DNA of 64,000 nt from Flavobacteriaceae bacterium (GCA_002746415.1 NVXD01000015.1:124001-188000), one strand, 5' to 3'. Shown: positions 35,389 through 45,067, counted from the stretch's first letter. Translations and numbers: made by a program. The notes: a model not told the origin generated them from the sequence alone.

Positions 35389-36972
35389 ATGAAAAAGTAC
35401 TTAAACCTCTTCGATTTTTCACAGAAGGTAAATTATAAAACTGAGATTTTATCAGGAATAACTGTTGCACTGGCATTGGTTCCAGAAGCAATTGCTTTTG
35501 CTCTTATTCCAGGTTTTTCTCCTTTAACAGGATTGTATGCTGCATTTATCTTGGCATTGGTCACCTCAATATTAGGAGGTAGACCAGGAATGATATCGGG
35601 TGCAACAGGAGCAGTAGCTGTTATTTTTATTGGTTTAATATTAGAATTAAAAAGAAATTTCCCCGAGATAGATCCAGAAACCATATTGCATTATGTTTTT
35701 GCAACGGTCATCCTCGCTGGGGTTTTACAAATTTCTGCAGGGTTCTTAAAATTGGGTAAATTCATAAGACTGGTGCCACACCCAGTGATGTTTGGGTTTG
35801 TGAACGGATTGGCCATCATTATTTTTATGGCGCAATTTCCAAACTTTTATGAAAAAGGGACAACAAATCTTTTATCAGGAATATCATTCTGGAGCATGTT
35901 AGGCCTTACGCTTTTAACCATGTTAATCATATGGGGATTACCAAAATTGACTAAAGCAGTACCTTCTTCATTGGTAGCTATTATTGTAGTCTCAGCTATT
36001 GTTATTGGTTTTGGAATAGATACGCTTACGGTAGCAGATACCATGAAAGCTGGAGAGAGTATAAAAGGTGGTTTTCCACCAATCTCTATTCCAAGTATTC
36101 CATTAACAATGGAGACCGTTAAAATAATATTGCCCTATGCGGGTATTGTTGCTGGTGTAGGATTGATTGAAAGTTTGCTGACACTAAATATTATTGATGA
36201 AATAACGGAGACCCGAGGTAGCGGTAATAGAGAATGTATCGCACAAGGAACGGCCAACATCTTATCAGGTTTTTTATCTGGGATGGGTGGTTGTGCCATG
36301 ATTGGTCAGAGTTTAATCAACACCTCTGCTGGTGCAAGAGCAAGGTTATCTGGAATTACAGCGGCAATAATGCTTTTAATTTTTATTATGTTTGGTTCTA
36401 GTTTAATAGAACAGTTGCCTATGGCGGCTTTAGTTGGACTGATGTTCATGGTAGCTATTGGCACGTTTGAATGGGCAAGCTTTAAGACCTTTAAAAAGAT
36501 GCCAACCTCTGATGTTGTAGTTATGATATTAGTGACCTTGATAACAGCAATCACCCATAATTTGGCTGTAGCTGTTTTACTAGGGGTTATTATTTCTGCA
36601 TTGGCTTATTCTTGGGAAAATGCAAAACGCATCCGTGCAAGAAAGCATGTTGATGAAAATGGAGCAAAACATTATGAAATTTATGGTCCTTTGTTCTTTG
36701 GCTCCATAGCTGCTTTTAATGAGAAGTTTGATGTTTTAAATGACCCTGAGGAAGTATTTATCGATTTTAAAGAAAGTCGTGTGGCGGATATGTCTGCAAT
36801 TGAAGCCTTGAATAAAATCACAGAACGATACCAAAAAATAGGTAAGAAAGTACATTTACAACACTTGAGCCGTGACTGTAAGCGCCTTCTTAAAAATGCC
36901 GATGATATTATTGATGTGAATGTATCTGAAGACCCAACTTATAAAGTGGTTGTAGATAAAATCAGAAAGTAG
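35389..36972 (+). CDS. SulP-family anion transporter with STAS domain
   Basis: 527 aa from the ATG at 35389 (MKKYLNLFDFSQK); the upstream form overlaps the promoter box. Ten or more membrane helices with the SulP signature GITVALALVPEAIAFALIPGFSPLTGLYAAF, then a cytoplasmic STAS domain from about 430 (FGSIAAFNEKFDVLNDPEEVFIDFKESRVADMSAIEAL). Family members move sulfate, bicarbonate or dicarboxylates with Na+ or H+; the ion cannot be inferred here. No carbonic-anhydrase partner is next to it. Confidence 0.9.
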   Translation: MKKYLNLFDFSQKVNYKTEILSGITVALALVPEAIAFALIPGFSPLTGLYAAFILALVTSILGGRPGMISGATGAVAVIFIGLILELKRNFPEIDPETILHYVFATVILAGVLQISAGFLKLGKFIRLVPHPVMFGFVNGLAIIIFMAQFPNFYEKGTTNLLSGISFWSMLGLTLLTMLIIWGLPKLTKAVPSSLVAIIVVSAIVIGFGIDTLTVADTMKAGESIKGGFPPISIPSIPLTMETVKIILPYAGIVAGVGLIESLLTLNIIDEITETRGSGNRECIAQGTANILSGFLSGMGGCAMIGQSLINTSAGARARLSGITAAIMLLIFIMFGSSLIEQLPMAALVGLMFMVAIGTFEWASFKTFKKMPTSDVVVMILVTLITAITHNLAVAVLLGVIISALAYSWENAKRIRARKHVDENGAKHYEIYGPLFFGSIAAFNEKFDVLNDPEEVFIDFKESRVADMSAIEALNKITERYQKIGKKVHLQHLSRDCKRLLKNADDIIDVNVSEDPTYKVVVDKIRK

Positions 36973-37085
36973 TTTTATTAGATAATGGTTGGCTATAATT
37001 AGTTGTTATTTTAAAGAGCAAACCATAAGCAGCTTATAAGGGAAATCTCAGAGGGTTTTTGTTTAATACAAGCCCAAGTAATTGA

Positions 37086-37376
37086 TTAGAGGTTTTGTTG
37101 TGTTTTTCTTTTTTTTAGTTTCCAAATTAGATGGGTCGCAATTCCTGCGATTGTTCCAAAAATCCAAAACCCCAATATTATTCCAAGAATTGGCATTCCG
37201 CAATTAATTCCGTCCGTTCTTGGTTCTGGATAAAATAGTCTGGGAAAAATGAAAAAGTAGCAGGCCAAAACAAGAAGAAAAATTACAAAATCAGGAACTT
37301 TGTTCTTGTATTTATTATTCAAAAAATATAAAGCAAATTGAAGTAAAGAAATAACTATAAGAAAAAATAAAATCAT
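37086..37376 (-). CDS. small membrane protein of unknown function
   Basis: 96 aa with three hydrophobic segments (about 2-19, 31-48 and 62-84) and an acidic/proline loop (FYPEPRTDGINCGMP). C-terminus is basic (KLKKRKTQQN). No family recognised. Stands alone between SulP and azurin genes. Confidence 0.6.
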   Translation of the reverse strand: MILFFLIVISLLQFALYFLNNKYKNKVPDFVIFLLVLACYFFIFPRLFYPEPRTDGINCGMPILGIILGFWIFGTIAGIATHLIWKLKKRKTQQNL

Positions 37377-37804
37377 TTAAGTCAGTTTTAGTTTGATTTG
37401 CAATTGCACTTTGTTTCTACTAGCTCTATTGTTCCTGTAAAGCAACATATTTGGATAAAGAGCAATTTGCACAAAAAAAATGAATTGTGAGCGCTTTCTT
37501 GATGACTGATTTTTAAGGATTTAAATAGAAAGGCACTACAAAGTGACCTGATACTAGTTGGAATTTATAATTATGTTGTGAGCTGAAAGTAGTGTTTTAG
37601 GGTAGAAAAAAAAGTGTTGGTATTAATACAGTTTGCTTGTTTTGAGAGACTTAGTTGTTTTGTGGATTATAAAAAGGGAAAAGACAGGGGTTTGGGCAGT
37701 GTAAATTATAGGTATCACCTACTGTTTTCATTGAAGTTTTTAGGGAATTTTATGTAATTTGCAATTCATTATAAAAAACGAACATCTATTATTTAAAAAA
37801 GTAT
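37377..37804. other. 428-bp gap upstream of the azurin gene
   Basis: No coding sequence is seen on either strand. The right end should hold the azurin promoter, but no clear TAnnTTTG was found in the last 80 bp. A short inverted repeat TAGGT/ACCTA lies near 37709-37721. Base composition is like neighbouring spacers. Confidence 0.5.
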
Positions 37805-38311
37805 ATGAAAAAGGTAAGTGTATTGATTGCGGTTGTTTGCTCATTGTTTGTAGTAAGCTGTGGAGAAAAGAAGGAAGAGAAAAAAGATGGTTTTGAGATG
37901 ACCAGAGCTAAAGAAGAGGTATCAAATGATGCGGAGGAAGATGTAAACGTGATTGCATTGGCATCAACAGATTTAATGTCTTATGATAAGGCTGAGTTAA
38001 GAGTAGAAGCAGGTAAAAAAGTAACATTGACCTTAAGACATACGGGTAAAATGGACAAGAACGTTATGGGACATAATTTTGTGCTGCTTAAGAAGGATAC
38101 GGATCTTGCTACATTTGCTACAGCAGCAATGACTGCTAGGGATACGGAATATATTCCTGAGAGTGATGCTATTATTGCTTACACCAAATTAATTGGAGGT
38201 GGAGAAAGTGTGACCATTACTTTTGACGCACCAGAGGTTGGAACCTATGATTTTATCTGTAGTTTCCCAGGACATTATGCTGTAATGAAAGGAAAATTTA
38301 TTGTAGAATAA
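37805..38311 (+). CDS. azurin-type cupredoxin lipoprotein
   Basis: 168 aa. Lipoprotein signal peptide (C at residue 19, FVVSC), a charged linker (about 20-45), then an azurin domain with copper ligands H90 (MGHNF), C152, H157 and M161 (CSFPGHYAVMKG). The type-1 copper site is complete. It shuttles electrons in the periplasm or at the outer face of a membrane, e.g. to a cytochrome. A c-type cytochrome lies about 1.2 kb away, but no partner reductase is seen in the window. Confidence 0.95.
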   Translation: MKKVSVLIAVVCSLFVVSCGEKKEEKKDGFEMTRAKEEVSNDAEEDVNVIALASTDLMSYDKAELRVEAGKKVTLTLRHTGKMDKNVMGHNFVLLKKDTDLATFATAAMTARDTEYIPESDAIIAYTKLIGGGESVTITFDAPEVGTYDFICSFPGHYAVMKGKFIVE

Positions 38312-38331
38312 CCCCTATTCTTATTTATATA

Positions 38332-38369
38332 AAAAACGCTTGTTTAGATACATCTAGGCAAGCGTTTTT
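38332..38369. terminator. intrinsic terminator after azurin
   Basis: AAAAACGCTTG (38332-38342) pairs with CAAGCGTTTTT (38359-38369); the loop contains a second small stem TAGAT/ATCTA. The poly-T end suits the plus strand, and A-run on the other side suits the convergent GH5 gene. Confidence 0.85.
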
Positions 38370-38379
38370 GATTGTGGTA

Positions 38380-39465
38380 TTATCCTAAAAAGACCATGAA
38401 TAGGTTAATCAATTCTTCATTTGCTGATTCAGCATTTGGCAAACGTTCTGCCATGGAATATACGCCATAAGAATCTTCATGATAGGCATGGTAAGTATAA
38501 TTCAAATTGTTTTCATTGGCAATTTCTAACACATCTTTTACCCAATTCAATCCGCCTTTATTATCTTTAAAAGTAGGAATGCAAGTGCCAAATTCACCCA
38601 TGTACATGGGAACTTGATTTTTGTTTCCCCAAGCCACAAAACGCTCTAGCACTACTTTGAGGTAGGTTTTATCCCTTTTGTATGCTGTATTGTCTGAGTT
38701 GTCTGCTCCATCCAATTCATTGGTGTATTGCGAAACAGCTGCATCTGGATAGCTGCCTACATCCCCAATGCCAGCCCATTCCAATAATTGGTGTGTATAA
38801 GCATAAGGTTGAAACATATGAAACTCATAGGCTATGTTATTATCTTTTACTATTGGGAAATTTAGATTGTGATCTTCTTCCAAAGCCTCTTTTATTTTTA
38901 TGGCCCTTTCAATAAAGAGAATGTGATTTTTATCAATAGCTCTAATTTCATCAGTCAATCTTTGGGCAAAGTTTTGCCATTGTGAAATGGATGCTGTTGG
39001 ACTGGGTTCATTGAGAAGGCCATATCCAGCAATTTGAGGTTCATTTTTATATTTTTCCGCAATTTTTTTCCAGAAAGAGGCAATTCTGTCTTGGTAAATG
39101 GATTCATCCCAAATGGCATTACCATCACCCAAAGATAAAAACCTGCCATGCGGAAGATGTAAATTTAAAATATGGTAGATGCCGTGTTTTTTTGCCCATG
39201 CTATATTTTCATTTAGCCAATCCCATCCTTCTTTTTTGTTTTTATAAGGAGGGGTATCACTCTCAAAAGCTTTATAGTTCATATAAAACCGAACTACATT
39301 TGCCCCCATGTTTTTGAGTCGCTCATAATCTATTTCTGAATGATGATTTATAGGAACATCATTTGTTTCCCAAACTTGATTGCCAAATGCAAAACCTCTT
39401 AAATGAATTTGTTGGTTTGAGGTATCAATGATTTGTGTTCCTGAAGTTTGAAGAAAAGTATTCAT
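38380..39465 (-). CDS. glycoside hydrolase family 5-like enzyme
   Basis: 361 aa with no signal peptide, so probably cytoplasmic. GH5 (cellulase) barrel: catalytic acid/base E153 in LLNEP and nucleophile E291 in MGEFG, plus N-terminal RGFAFGNQVWETN and MGANVVRFYMN. GH5 includes endoglucanases, beta-mannanases and exo-glucosidases; substrate unknown. Lack of a signal peptide suggests action on imported oligosaccharides. It sits between azurin and cytochrome c with no obvious functional link. Confidence 0.88.
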   Translation of the reverse strand: MNTFLQTSGTQIIDTSNQQIHLRGFAFGNQVWETNDVPINHHSEIDYERLKNMGANVVRFYMNYKAFESDTPPYKNKKEGWDWLNENIAWAKKHGIYHILNLHLPHGRFLSLGDGNAIWDESIYQDRIASFWKKIAEKYKNEPQIAGYGLLNEPSPTASISQWQNFAQRLTDEIRAIDKNHILFIERAIKIKEALEEDHNLNFPIVKDNNIAYEFHMFQPYAYTHQLLEWAGIGDVGSYPDAAVSQYTNELDGADNSDNTAYKRDKTYLKVVLERFVAWGNKNQVPMYMGEFGTCIPTFKDNKGGLNWVKDVLEIANENNLNYTYHAYHEDSYGVYSMAERLPNAESANEELINLFMVFLG

Positions 39466-39547
39466 AATAGAAGTTGTAATGTCAAAAAGAGCGCTTTATT
39501 TCAGATAAATAACTGAATAAAAGCACTCTTAATATATGTTGTAGATG

Positions 39548-39964
39548 TTATAGTGTTCTTAAATATTCTGCTAGGGCTCTTACTTCATCTTCATTGAGGT
39601 TTTGATTTAGCATGTTGACATCGTTGTACTCTTTGAATAATGCTTTAGCACTGGGGTCTTCTTGAATCATTACACCAGGATTTATAATCATGTTCATGAC
39701 CCATTCTGGACTTCTTCTTTCATAAATACCTGATAATGCAGGGCCAATCATTCTTTGATTTGCCATATGGCAAGCAGAACAGATAGCTTTAAACATTTCC
39801 TCCCCTTTGCTGGCCATTTCAGTATTAATGACCTCTCCAAAAGCAACTGCTTTAATAGGGCCAACACCTTTATTGCTTAAATCTACTGCTACTCCTTCCT
39901 TTTTCTTTTGCCCACAGCTAAAAATAAGTGTGGCCAATGCCATTAGGATGAATGTTTTTTTCAT
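39548..39964 (-). CDS. c-type cytochrome lipoprotein
   Basis: 138 aa. Lipoprotein signal peptide (C at residue 17, IFSC), then a cytochrome c domain with heme site C62-S-A-C65-H66 and a likely distal Met in the 90-100 region (NPGVM). A single-heme periplasmic carrier of the type associated with the nitrous-oxide reductase or cbb3 branches in Bacteroidetes; neither is in this window. Possible redox partner of azurin. Confidence 0.9.
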   Translation of the reverse strand: MKKTFILMALATLIFSCGQKKKEGVAVDLSNKGVGPIKAVAFGEVINTEMASKGEEMFKAICSACHMANQRMIGPALSGIYERRSPEWVMNMIINPGVMIQEDPSAKALFKEYNDVNMLNQNLNEDEVRALAEYLRTL

Positions 39965-40027
39965 GTAAGCTGAATTTTAGATAGTTGCAAGGGGTATCTA
40001 GGGCTCTAAGGTAAGAAATACAGAAGT

Positions 40028-40990
40028 TTAAACGGACTCTTGTAAAAACTTTATTACTTTTCTTTCAGTATATGTTATATTTTCAACACCATAAAAGCCT
40101 ACATGCCCACCATATTTTGGCACTTCTAAAAATAAATTATTGTTGCTTTCGGCTTCTTGGTAAGGGTAGCATTCCGGCCCTAAAAAAGTATCATTTTTAG
40201 CGTTGACAATAAGGGTAGGGGTTTTTATATTTGGCAAAAACTGTAAGGAGCTACACTGTTTGTAATAATCCAAAGCATCAATAAAACCGTGTGCCCTGCT
40301 GGTGTAAACATCATCAAAATCTTTTAAAGTTTTTATGGAAGTAATTTCTGAGTCTGAAATTTTATCTGGAAATTTTTGTTGTTTTAATATCAGTTTTGCA
40401 ATCAAATGATTTTTAAAACGCTGGGCGTAAAGCACGTTCTTAAAGGTCAATAATTCAATTAATGAACTATGGAGACTACAGGGCACTGATATGGCCATTC
40501 CTGCTTTAATTTCTTTTGGAACAGAAGCTCGTTCACCTAGGTATTTTAAAACAAGATTGCCACCAAGGCTAATTCCTTTTAAATAGATTTCTGTATACTT
40601 TTTTGTTTCTAGAATATGGTTGATTATGGCATCTAAATCATCAGTAGCGCCAGAATGATAGGAGCGAAACAATGTATTGGTTTCGCCACTGCATGCCCTA
40701 TAGTTCACTGCACAGGCATCATAACCAGATAAATTGAATTGTTTTGCGGGCCCGGTGATATAAGGCCGTTGTGCATGGCCTTCCAATCCATGCAGTAAGA
40801 TAACTACTTTAGTACTCGTTTTGGTTGAAAAACTCCAATCCAAGTCCATGAAATCACCATCAGTTAGGGTAATACGTTCTCTTGTTTGCGCAACCCCTTG
40901 AACCTTTCTAAAAAGCCCAGAATAAATAGTGGACCACTGCCCATTTTTAAAGAGTAGCGGTGGATTATAATTGGAGTGGATAATCGGCAT
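40028..40990 (-). CDS. alpha/beta hydrolase, YheT family
   Basis: 320 aa. Serine hydrolase with oxyanion loop LLHGLEGH (65-72), nucleophile S141 in GISLGG, and a C-terminal histidine in GGHVGFYG. This pattern marks the YheT group (E. coli YheT, lipid-related in eukaryotic homologues); substrate unknown. The start overlaps the NMO stop by one base (TAATG), so it is coupled to nitronate monooxygenase. Confidence 0.88.
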   Translation of the reverse strand: MPIIHSNYNPPLLFKNGQWSTIYSGLFRKVQGVAQTRERITLTDGDFMDLDWSFSTKTSTKVVILLHGLEGHAQRPYITGPAKQFNLSGYDACAVNYRACSGETNTLFRSYHSGATDDLDAIINHILETKKYTEIYLKGISLGGNLVLKYLGERASVPKEIKAGMAISVPCSLHSSLIELLTFKNVLYAQRFKNHLIAKLILKQQKFPDKISDSEITSIKTLKDFDDVYTSRAHGFIDALDYYKQCSSLQFLPNIKTPTLIVNAKNDTFLGPECYPYQEAESNNNLFLEVPKYGGHVGFYGVENITYTERKVIKFLQESV

Positions 40991-41958
40991 TAGTAATCTT
41001 CTAATAATTTTGCCTGCTCCTCTAGAGCTGATCTGAATTCGGATTTTAACGTACTCACCAATTCTGAAACAGGCAGCACGTTATCAATGGTTGCTGCGCC
41101 TTGTCCTGCGGACCAAATAGTTTTCCAAGCCTTAGCTTCTGTATCCATTTCTTTTCCAAAATCAATTTTAGTGTCTTTTTTTAAATCTTCAGCAGTAATA
41201 CCGGCAGCATTTAAACTGGCTCCCAAGAAATTGGCATGTACACCAGAAATGGATGCTGTATACACCACATCACTCGCCCCAGCTTCAATAATCATGTTGC
41301 GATACTCTTCAGGTGCCTTGCTTTCTTTTACATTGATGAAACGCGTGCCCATATAAGCTAAATCTGCCCCCATTTGCTTAGCAGAAGCAATATCCCTACC
41401 GGTGCTAATGCATCCTGAAAGGATAATGGTTTTTTTAAACATTTTCTTAATTTCTGTTACTAAAGTCATAGGGTTGATTGTGCCTGCATGCCCTCCAGCT
41501 CCTGCAGCTACAAGAATCAGCCCGTCAACACCAGCTTCTGATGCTTTTTCAGCATGTCTTTTTTTAATGATATCATGAAACACAAGACCACCATAACTAT
41601 GAATGGCATCGACCACCATTGCAACGGCTCCCAATGACGTTATGACCAATGGAACTTTATGTTTCATACATAATTTTACATCTGCTTCTAATCTAGGGTT
41701 GGTAGGGTGCACTATTAAATTTACACCAAAGGGTGCAGCTTTTTTCCCCGTTTCTTCTTCAAATTTTTTGAGTTCGGTCTTAATTTCAACTAACCATTCC
41801 TCAAAACCCTCACTTGTTCTTTGGTTTAAGGCTGGGAAAGTCCCTACAATTCCATTCTTACAGCATGCAATGACCAATTTCGGACCAGAGATTAAAAACA
41901 TGGGTGCAGCAATAGCTGGCAGGGCTAGGTCTTTTATAAAGGAGGCTTTATCGCTCAT
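40990..41958 (-). CDS. nitronate monooxygenase (2-nitropropane dioxygenase family)
   Basis: 322 aa. FMN-binding TIM barrel with PLVITSLG, DGLILVAAGAGGHAGTIN and AYMGTRFINVKESKAPEEY, the conserved parts of the NMO/FabK-like group. It detoxifies propionate-3-nitronate or similar, or acts as an enoyl reductase-like enzyme; assignment to NMO is by family. First gene of a two-gene unit with the YheT hydrolase, divergent from a thioesterase. Confidence 0.88.
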   Translation of the reverse strand: MSDKASFIKDLALPAIAAPMFLISGPKLVIACCKNGIVGTFPALNQRTSEGFEEWLVEIKTELKKFEEETGKKAAPFGVNLIVHPTNPRLEADVKLCMKHKVPLVITSLGAVAMVVDAIHSYGGLVFHDIIKKRHAEKASEAGVDGLILVAAGAGGHAGTINPMTLVTEIKKMFKKTIILSGCISTGRDIASAKQMGADLAYMGTRFINVKESKAPEEYRNMIIEAGASDVVYTASISGVHANFLGASLNAAGITAEDLKKDTKIDFGKEMDTEAKAWKTIWSAGQGAATIDNVLPVSELVSTLKSEFRSALEEQAKLLEDY

Positions 41959-42017
41959 TTGTTAGAGTTTTTATTCGATTTAAATTTAGTGATAATAGTT
42001 AAATTTTAAGACTTTGA

Positions 42018-42050
42018 TTGTATTTCGTGTTCAAAAGTATGTTATTTTTG
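42018..42050 (+). promoter_or_regulatory. promoter of the thioesterase gene
   Basis: TTG at 42018-42020, a 22-nt spacer, then TATTTTTG at 42043-42050, an exact TAnnTTTG. The predicted start point, about 42056, is 34 nt before the ATG at 42090. This is the best-looking -33/-7 pair in the window and rules out the upstream in-frame start at 42018. Confidence 0.65.
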
Positions 42051-42089
42051 AAACTATTATGCACGCATAGCAAACTAATAGTTGAAAGA

Positions 42090-42563
42090 ATGTATTTAAA
42101 AGAGTTTGAAATTAGGTGGAATGATATTGATGCGAACAGGCATATGGCGAATGCTGCCTATATCAATTTTATGAGTCATACCCGTATGTCTTTTTTAACG
42201 GAAATTGGTTTTGGGCATAAAGAGTTTGTTGAATTTGGTGTTGGGCCAGTGGTTTTTTATGAGCACATCTATTATTTTAAAGAGGTTTTTCCTGGGAAAC
42301 CTATTAAGGTTTCTTTAGAGTTGCTTGGGATGAGTGAAGACGGAAAATTCTTTGAATTCCATCATAATTTCTATGATTATAAAGGCAGGAATGTCGCTCA
42401 TTGTGAAATGCTTGGTGCCTGGATAGATATGACAAAGCGTAATTTAACGGCACTGCCAGAACCTATTCTTACAATTTTTAATACGATAGAAAAAGCTGAT
42501 GGATTTAAGTGGCTCACAAAAGAGGACACCCGAAAATTTGCCAAACAACCTAAGAACTTATAA
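42090..42563 (+). CDS. acyl-CoA thioesterase, 4HBT family
   Basis: 157 aa from the ATG at 42090 (MYLKEFEIRWNDIDANRHM), which places the hotdog motif at the usual position. The active-site aspartate is in WNDIDANRHMANAAYINFM. 4HBT enzymes hydrolyse acyl- or aroyl-CoA; substrate unknown. Its end is 8 nt from the convergent DMT gene. Confidence 0.88.
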   Translation: MYLKEFEIRWNDIDANRHMANAAYINFMSHTRMSFLTEIGFGHKEFVEFGVGPVVFYEHIYYFKEVFPGKPIKVSLELLGMSEDGKFFEFHHNFYDYKGRNVAHCEMLGAWIDMTKRNLTALPEPILTIFNTIEKADGFKWLTKEDTRKFAKQPKNL

Positions 42564-42570
42564 GACATTC

Positions 42571-43482
42571 TTATGACACTTCCTTTCCTTTGGATGGGTT
42601 TGCGGAGGATTTACTGGCTAGGTATACCCCAACTAAAACCAGGGATGCTGCCGTTATTTTTATAATGGTCAAGTGATCTGTACCCATTGCAAGGGCAAAT
42701 AAAATTCCAATTACTGGCTGCAAATATGAAAAAGAACCTACAGTGGACGCCTTTAATTGTGTCAGCGCAAATATGTTAAAAAGGTACGTTAAAAAGGTGG
42801 TGCCTATAATTACAAATGCAATAGCTCCGATGATATTCGACGGAAGCTCACTCCATTGTATTTGAACAACTTCTGAATAAGTTATCGGAAAATTTATAAC
42901 AACAGCAATAGTGAATAGCCATTTCATAAAAGTAAAGGGGTGGTACTTTTCAATTAATTTTTTTGCTAAAATCAAATAGGTGCCATAGCAAATTGAATTT
43001 ACAACAAATAATGAATTACCCATAGGAATGTTAGGGGCATCCTGTCTTATTTCTGCCCCAAAAAGAATAAGTGCCAATGCTCCAATGAAGCCAATAACTA
43101 TTCCCGAAGCTTTATATCCTGTAATTTTCTCTTTGATAAGAAAAGCTGATAGTATAACCACTATAATAGGTGTTATGGTGACCAATACAGAGCTGTTTAT
43201 GGGTGTGGAAAGCTCCAAACCTTTAAAAAAGGAAAGCATATTGATGACCATTCCAAAAATGGCACAAATAAGAATTCGACCCCAATCTTTTTTCTCAATT
43301 TTTTCTTTGGGGCCAAAGATGGAAATGATCCAAAACAAAATAGCAGCACCCGTAACCCGTAGCATGATAAAACCAAAAGGTTTAATATACGTAGGGATAA
43401 CTCCTTTGGCTATGGTATGGTTTAACCCATAGATAGTAGTTGCACATATTGCAGCTAGTATGGCAAGGGTTCTTTTGTTCAA
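42571..43482 (-). CDS. EamA/DMT-family transporter
   Basis: 303 aa, ten hydrophobic helices in two EamA repeats (about 8-135 and 150-290). Start is TTG at 43482 (MNKRTLAILAAICATTIYG): no ATG precedes the first helix, and TTGA overlaps the stop of the upstream gene by 4 nt, so translation is coupled. Substrate unknown; exporters of amino acids or metabolites are common. Its partner is the ArsC/Spx-like gene. Confidence 0.88.
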   Translation of the reverse strand: MNKRTLAILAAICATTIYGLNHTIAKGVIPTYIKPFGFIMLRVTGAAILFWIISIFGPKEKIEKKDWGRILICAIFGMVINMLSFFKGLELSTPINSSVLVTITPIIVVILSAFLIKEKITGYKASGIVIGFIGALALILFGAEIRQDAPNIPMGNSLFVVNSICYGTYLILAKKLIEKYHPFTFMKWLFTIAVVINFPITYSEVVQIQWSELPSNIIGAIAFVIIGTTFLTYLFNIFALTQLKASTVGSFSYLQPVIGILFALAMGTDHLTIIKITAASLVLVGVYLASKSSANPSKGKEVS

Positions 43483-43832
43483 GAGTGAATTTTTTCTTTG
43501 GCTTGTTCTATATTCTTTATACTGTTGCCAATAAAAATTTGATTGGCAAAGATAATAACAGGGCGTTTTAAAAAAGTGTATTGCTCAAGAATAAGATTTT
43601 TATAATCGTTTTCTGAAAGTTGTTTTTCATGTAATCCTCTTTGTCTAAAAAGCATGGCTTTTCTGCTGAACAGTGCTTCATAACTGCCAGCCAATATTTT
43701 CATTTCTTCCAATTGGTCAGGACTAATGGCATCTGATTTTATATTCTGTAGTTCAAAACCGTCCAAAGGTTGCAATTCCCTTAGTATCCTTTGACAGGTA
43801 GAGCAGGTTTTTAGGTGGTATATTTTTTTCAT
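43479..43832 (-). CDS. ArsC/Spx-family protein
   Basis: 117 aa from the ATG at 43832 (MKKIYHLKTCSTC); an in-frame GTG at 43841 would add three residues. Thioredoxin-like fold with C10-S-T-C13 at the N-terminus and the VIIFANQIFIGN segment near the end. ArsC-type reductases need an arginine triad that cannot be confirmed by eye, so it could be a glutaredoxin-type protein or a Spx-like regulator. Overlaps the transporter start (TTGA). Confidence 0.8.
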   Translation of the reverse strand: MKKIYHLKTCSTCQRILRELQPLDGFELQNIKSDAISPDQLEEMKILAGSYEALFSRKAMLFRQRGLHEKQLSENDYKNLILEQYTFLKRPVIIFANQIFIGNSIKNIEQAKEKIHS

Positions 43833-43924
43833 TTGTGACACTAATTTTGCCCAACTATATTGTTAAGGTCTTCGTTGTATAAAAGTACCTTATTTTAAGT
43901 TTTTCCTACATTGATAACCAAGTT

Positions 43925-44464
43925 TTAATTCTTCTTTTTCTCAATAAATATGATGATGAATGAAAAAATAATTTCTGTAATTCCACCAACTAGTCCAATC
44001 AAATAAAAAGAGTTGCTTAAAAAGAAACCTCCTACCCCAGATAAAATCAAGACGGCTCCTAATACCCAATAAATACGCAAGCCATAAACAGATGCAAATA
44101 TCAAATAACGCCCGCCAATAATTAATATCATTATAGGAAAAAACCAGTTGGGACGAACCTGTAACGCCATAAAAGCAATAAACAGCCCAATGAAAAGTAG
44201 AAAAGTACTTTCTAAGCTAAGGTTTGATAATGGATTTTCCTTTTTGTGTTTTCCGGACCGTTTTAAAATCTTGGATAATAATATCCCCATAGGATGAATT
44301 AACATTCCTCCAAAAAAGAATACCAAGACACTGGTTTGTTTTGTGCTCAATAATGCTACTATCCCTGCCGAAAGCCAGACTATTCCCGATGTGAAAACCC
44401 CTGGACCGCCTCCATAGTAGGCGTTTCGCATGTCTTTTTGTGCTGCTGCAAAATTCATTTTCAA
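43925..44464 (-). CDS. DUF7010-like membrane protein
   Basis: 179 aa with five to six membrane helices. The N-terminal MRNAYYGGGPGVFTSGIVWLSAG is the diagnostic segment of a small conserved membrane family (DUF7010-like) of unknown function. MKMNFAAAQKD is the start, divergent from DinB with 141 bp between. Confidence 0.7.
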   Translation of the reverse strand: MKMNFAAAQKDMRNAYYGGGPGVFTSGIVWLSAGIVALLSTKQTSVLVFFFGGMLIHPMGILLSKILKRSGKHKKENPLSNLSLESTFLLFIGLFIAFMALQVRPNWFFPIMILIIGGRYLIFASVYGLRIYWVLGAVLILSGVGGFFLSNSFYLIGLVGGITEIIFSFIIIFIEKKKN

Positions 44465-44605
44465 GAAGTATTTATTGTTCTTAATTGTGTGCCAAATGTA
44501 TACAGTTATTATTTAATATTAGAAAAAATACTTCACTATGATGTGTTATTTATGCCGGCAAATTCTGTAAGATGTATTATTTTTACAAGCTCAAAAAGTA
44601 AGCAC

Positions 44606-45067
44606 ATGGATAAGGTATTTGATACAATAGAAAAAAATAGAATTATATTATTAAAGATTCTCAATGGAACTTCTAGAGAGCAGCTTTTGAAAATTCCTAT
44701 GGGTTTTAACAATAATATTTGGTGGAACATTGCCCATGTCGTGGTAACGGAGCAATTGCTGGTTTATAAATTGAGCGGACTGCCAGTAAATTTAGATGAG
44801 ACACTTGTAACTAAATTTAGAAAAGGGACCACTCCAGATGGCACAACAACAGATGCCGAAATAGAACAAATAAAAACCCTCTTGGTTTCACTCCCCAAGC
44901 AAACTAAATTGGATTATGAAGAAGGGTTTTTTAAAACGTTTAATGAGTATACTACTACTCCCAATGTTACCTTAGCAAGTGTAGAAGATGCTTTAACCTT
45001 CAATCTTTTTCATGAAGGCTTGCATTTGGGATCTATTTTGGCATTAAAAAGGGCCATTGCCAACTAA
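44606..45067 (+). CDS. DinB-family protein
   Basis: 153 aa from the ATG at 44606 (MDKVFDTIEKNRI); the longer frame upstream has no support. Four-helix DinB/DfrB fold with metal-site histidines in WWNIAHVVVTEQLLV and FNLFHEGLHLGSIL. DinB proteins are metal-binding, probably thiol-dependent enzymes; the reaction is unknown. Its stop overlaps the convergent lipoprotein gene by 4 bp. Confidence 0.85.
   Translation: MDKVFDTIEKNRIILLKILNGTSREQLLKIPMGFNNNIWWNIAHVVVTEQLLVYKLSGLPVNLDETLVTKFRKGTTPDGTTTDAEIEQIKTLLVSLPKQTKLDYEEGFFKTFNEYTTTPNVTLASVEDALTFNLFHEGLHLGSILALKRAIAN

Noticed and set aside
41958-42090. Start of the thioesterase at 42018
   Set aside because: This start lies inside the best promoter of the region; the ATG at 42090 matches the family N-terminus.
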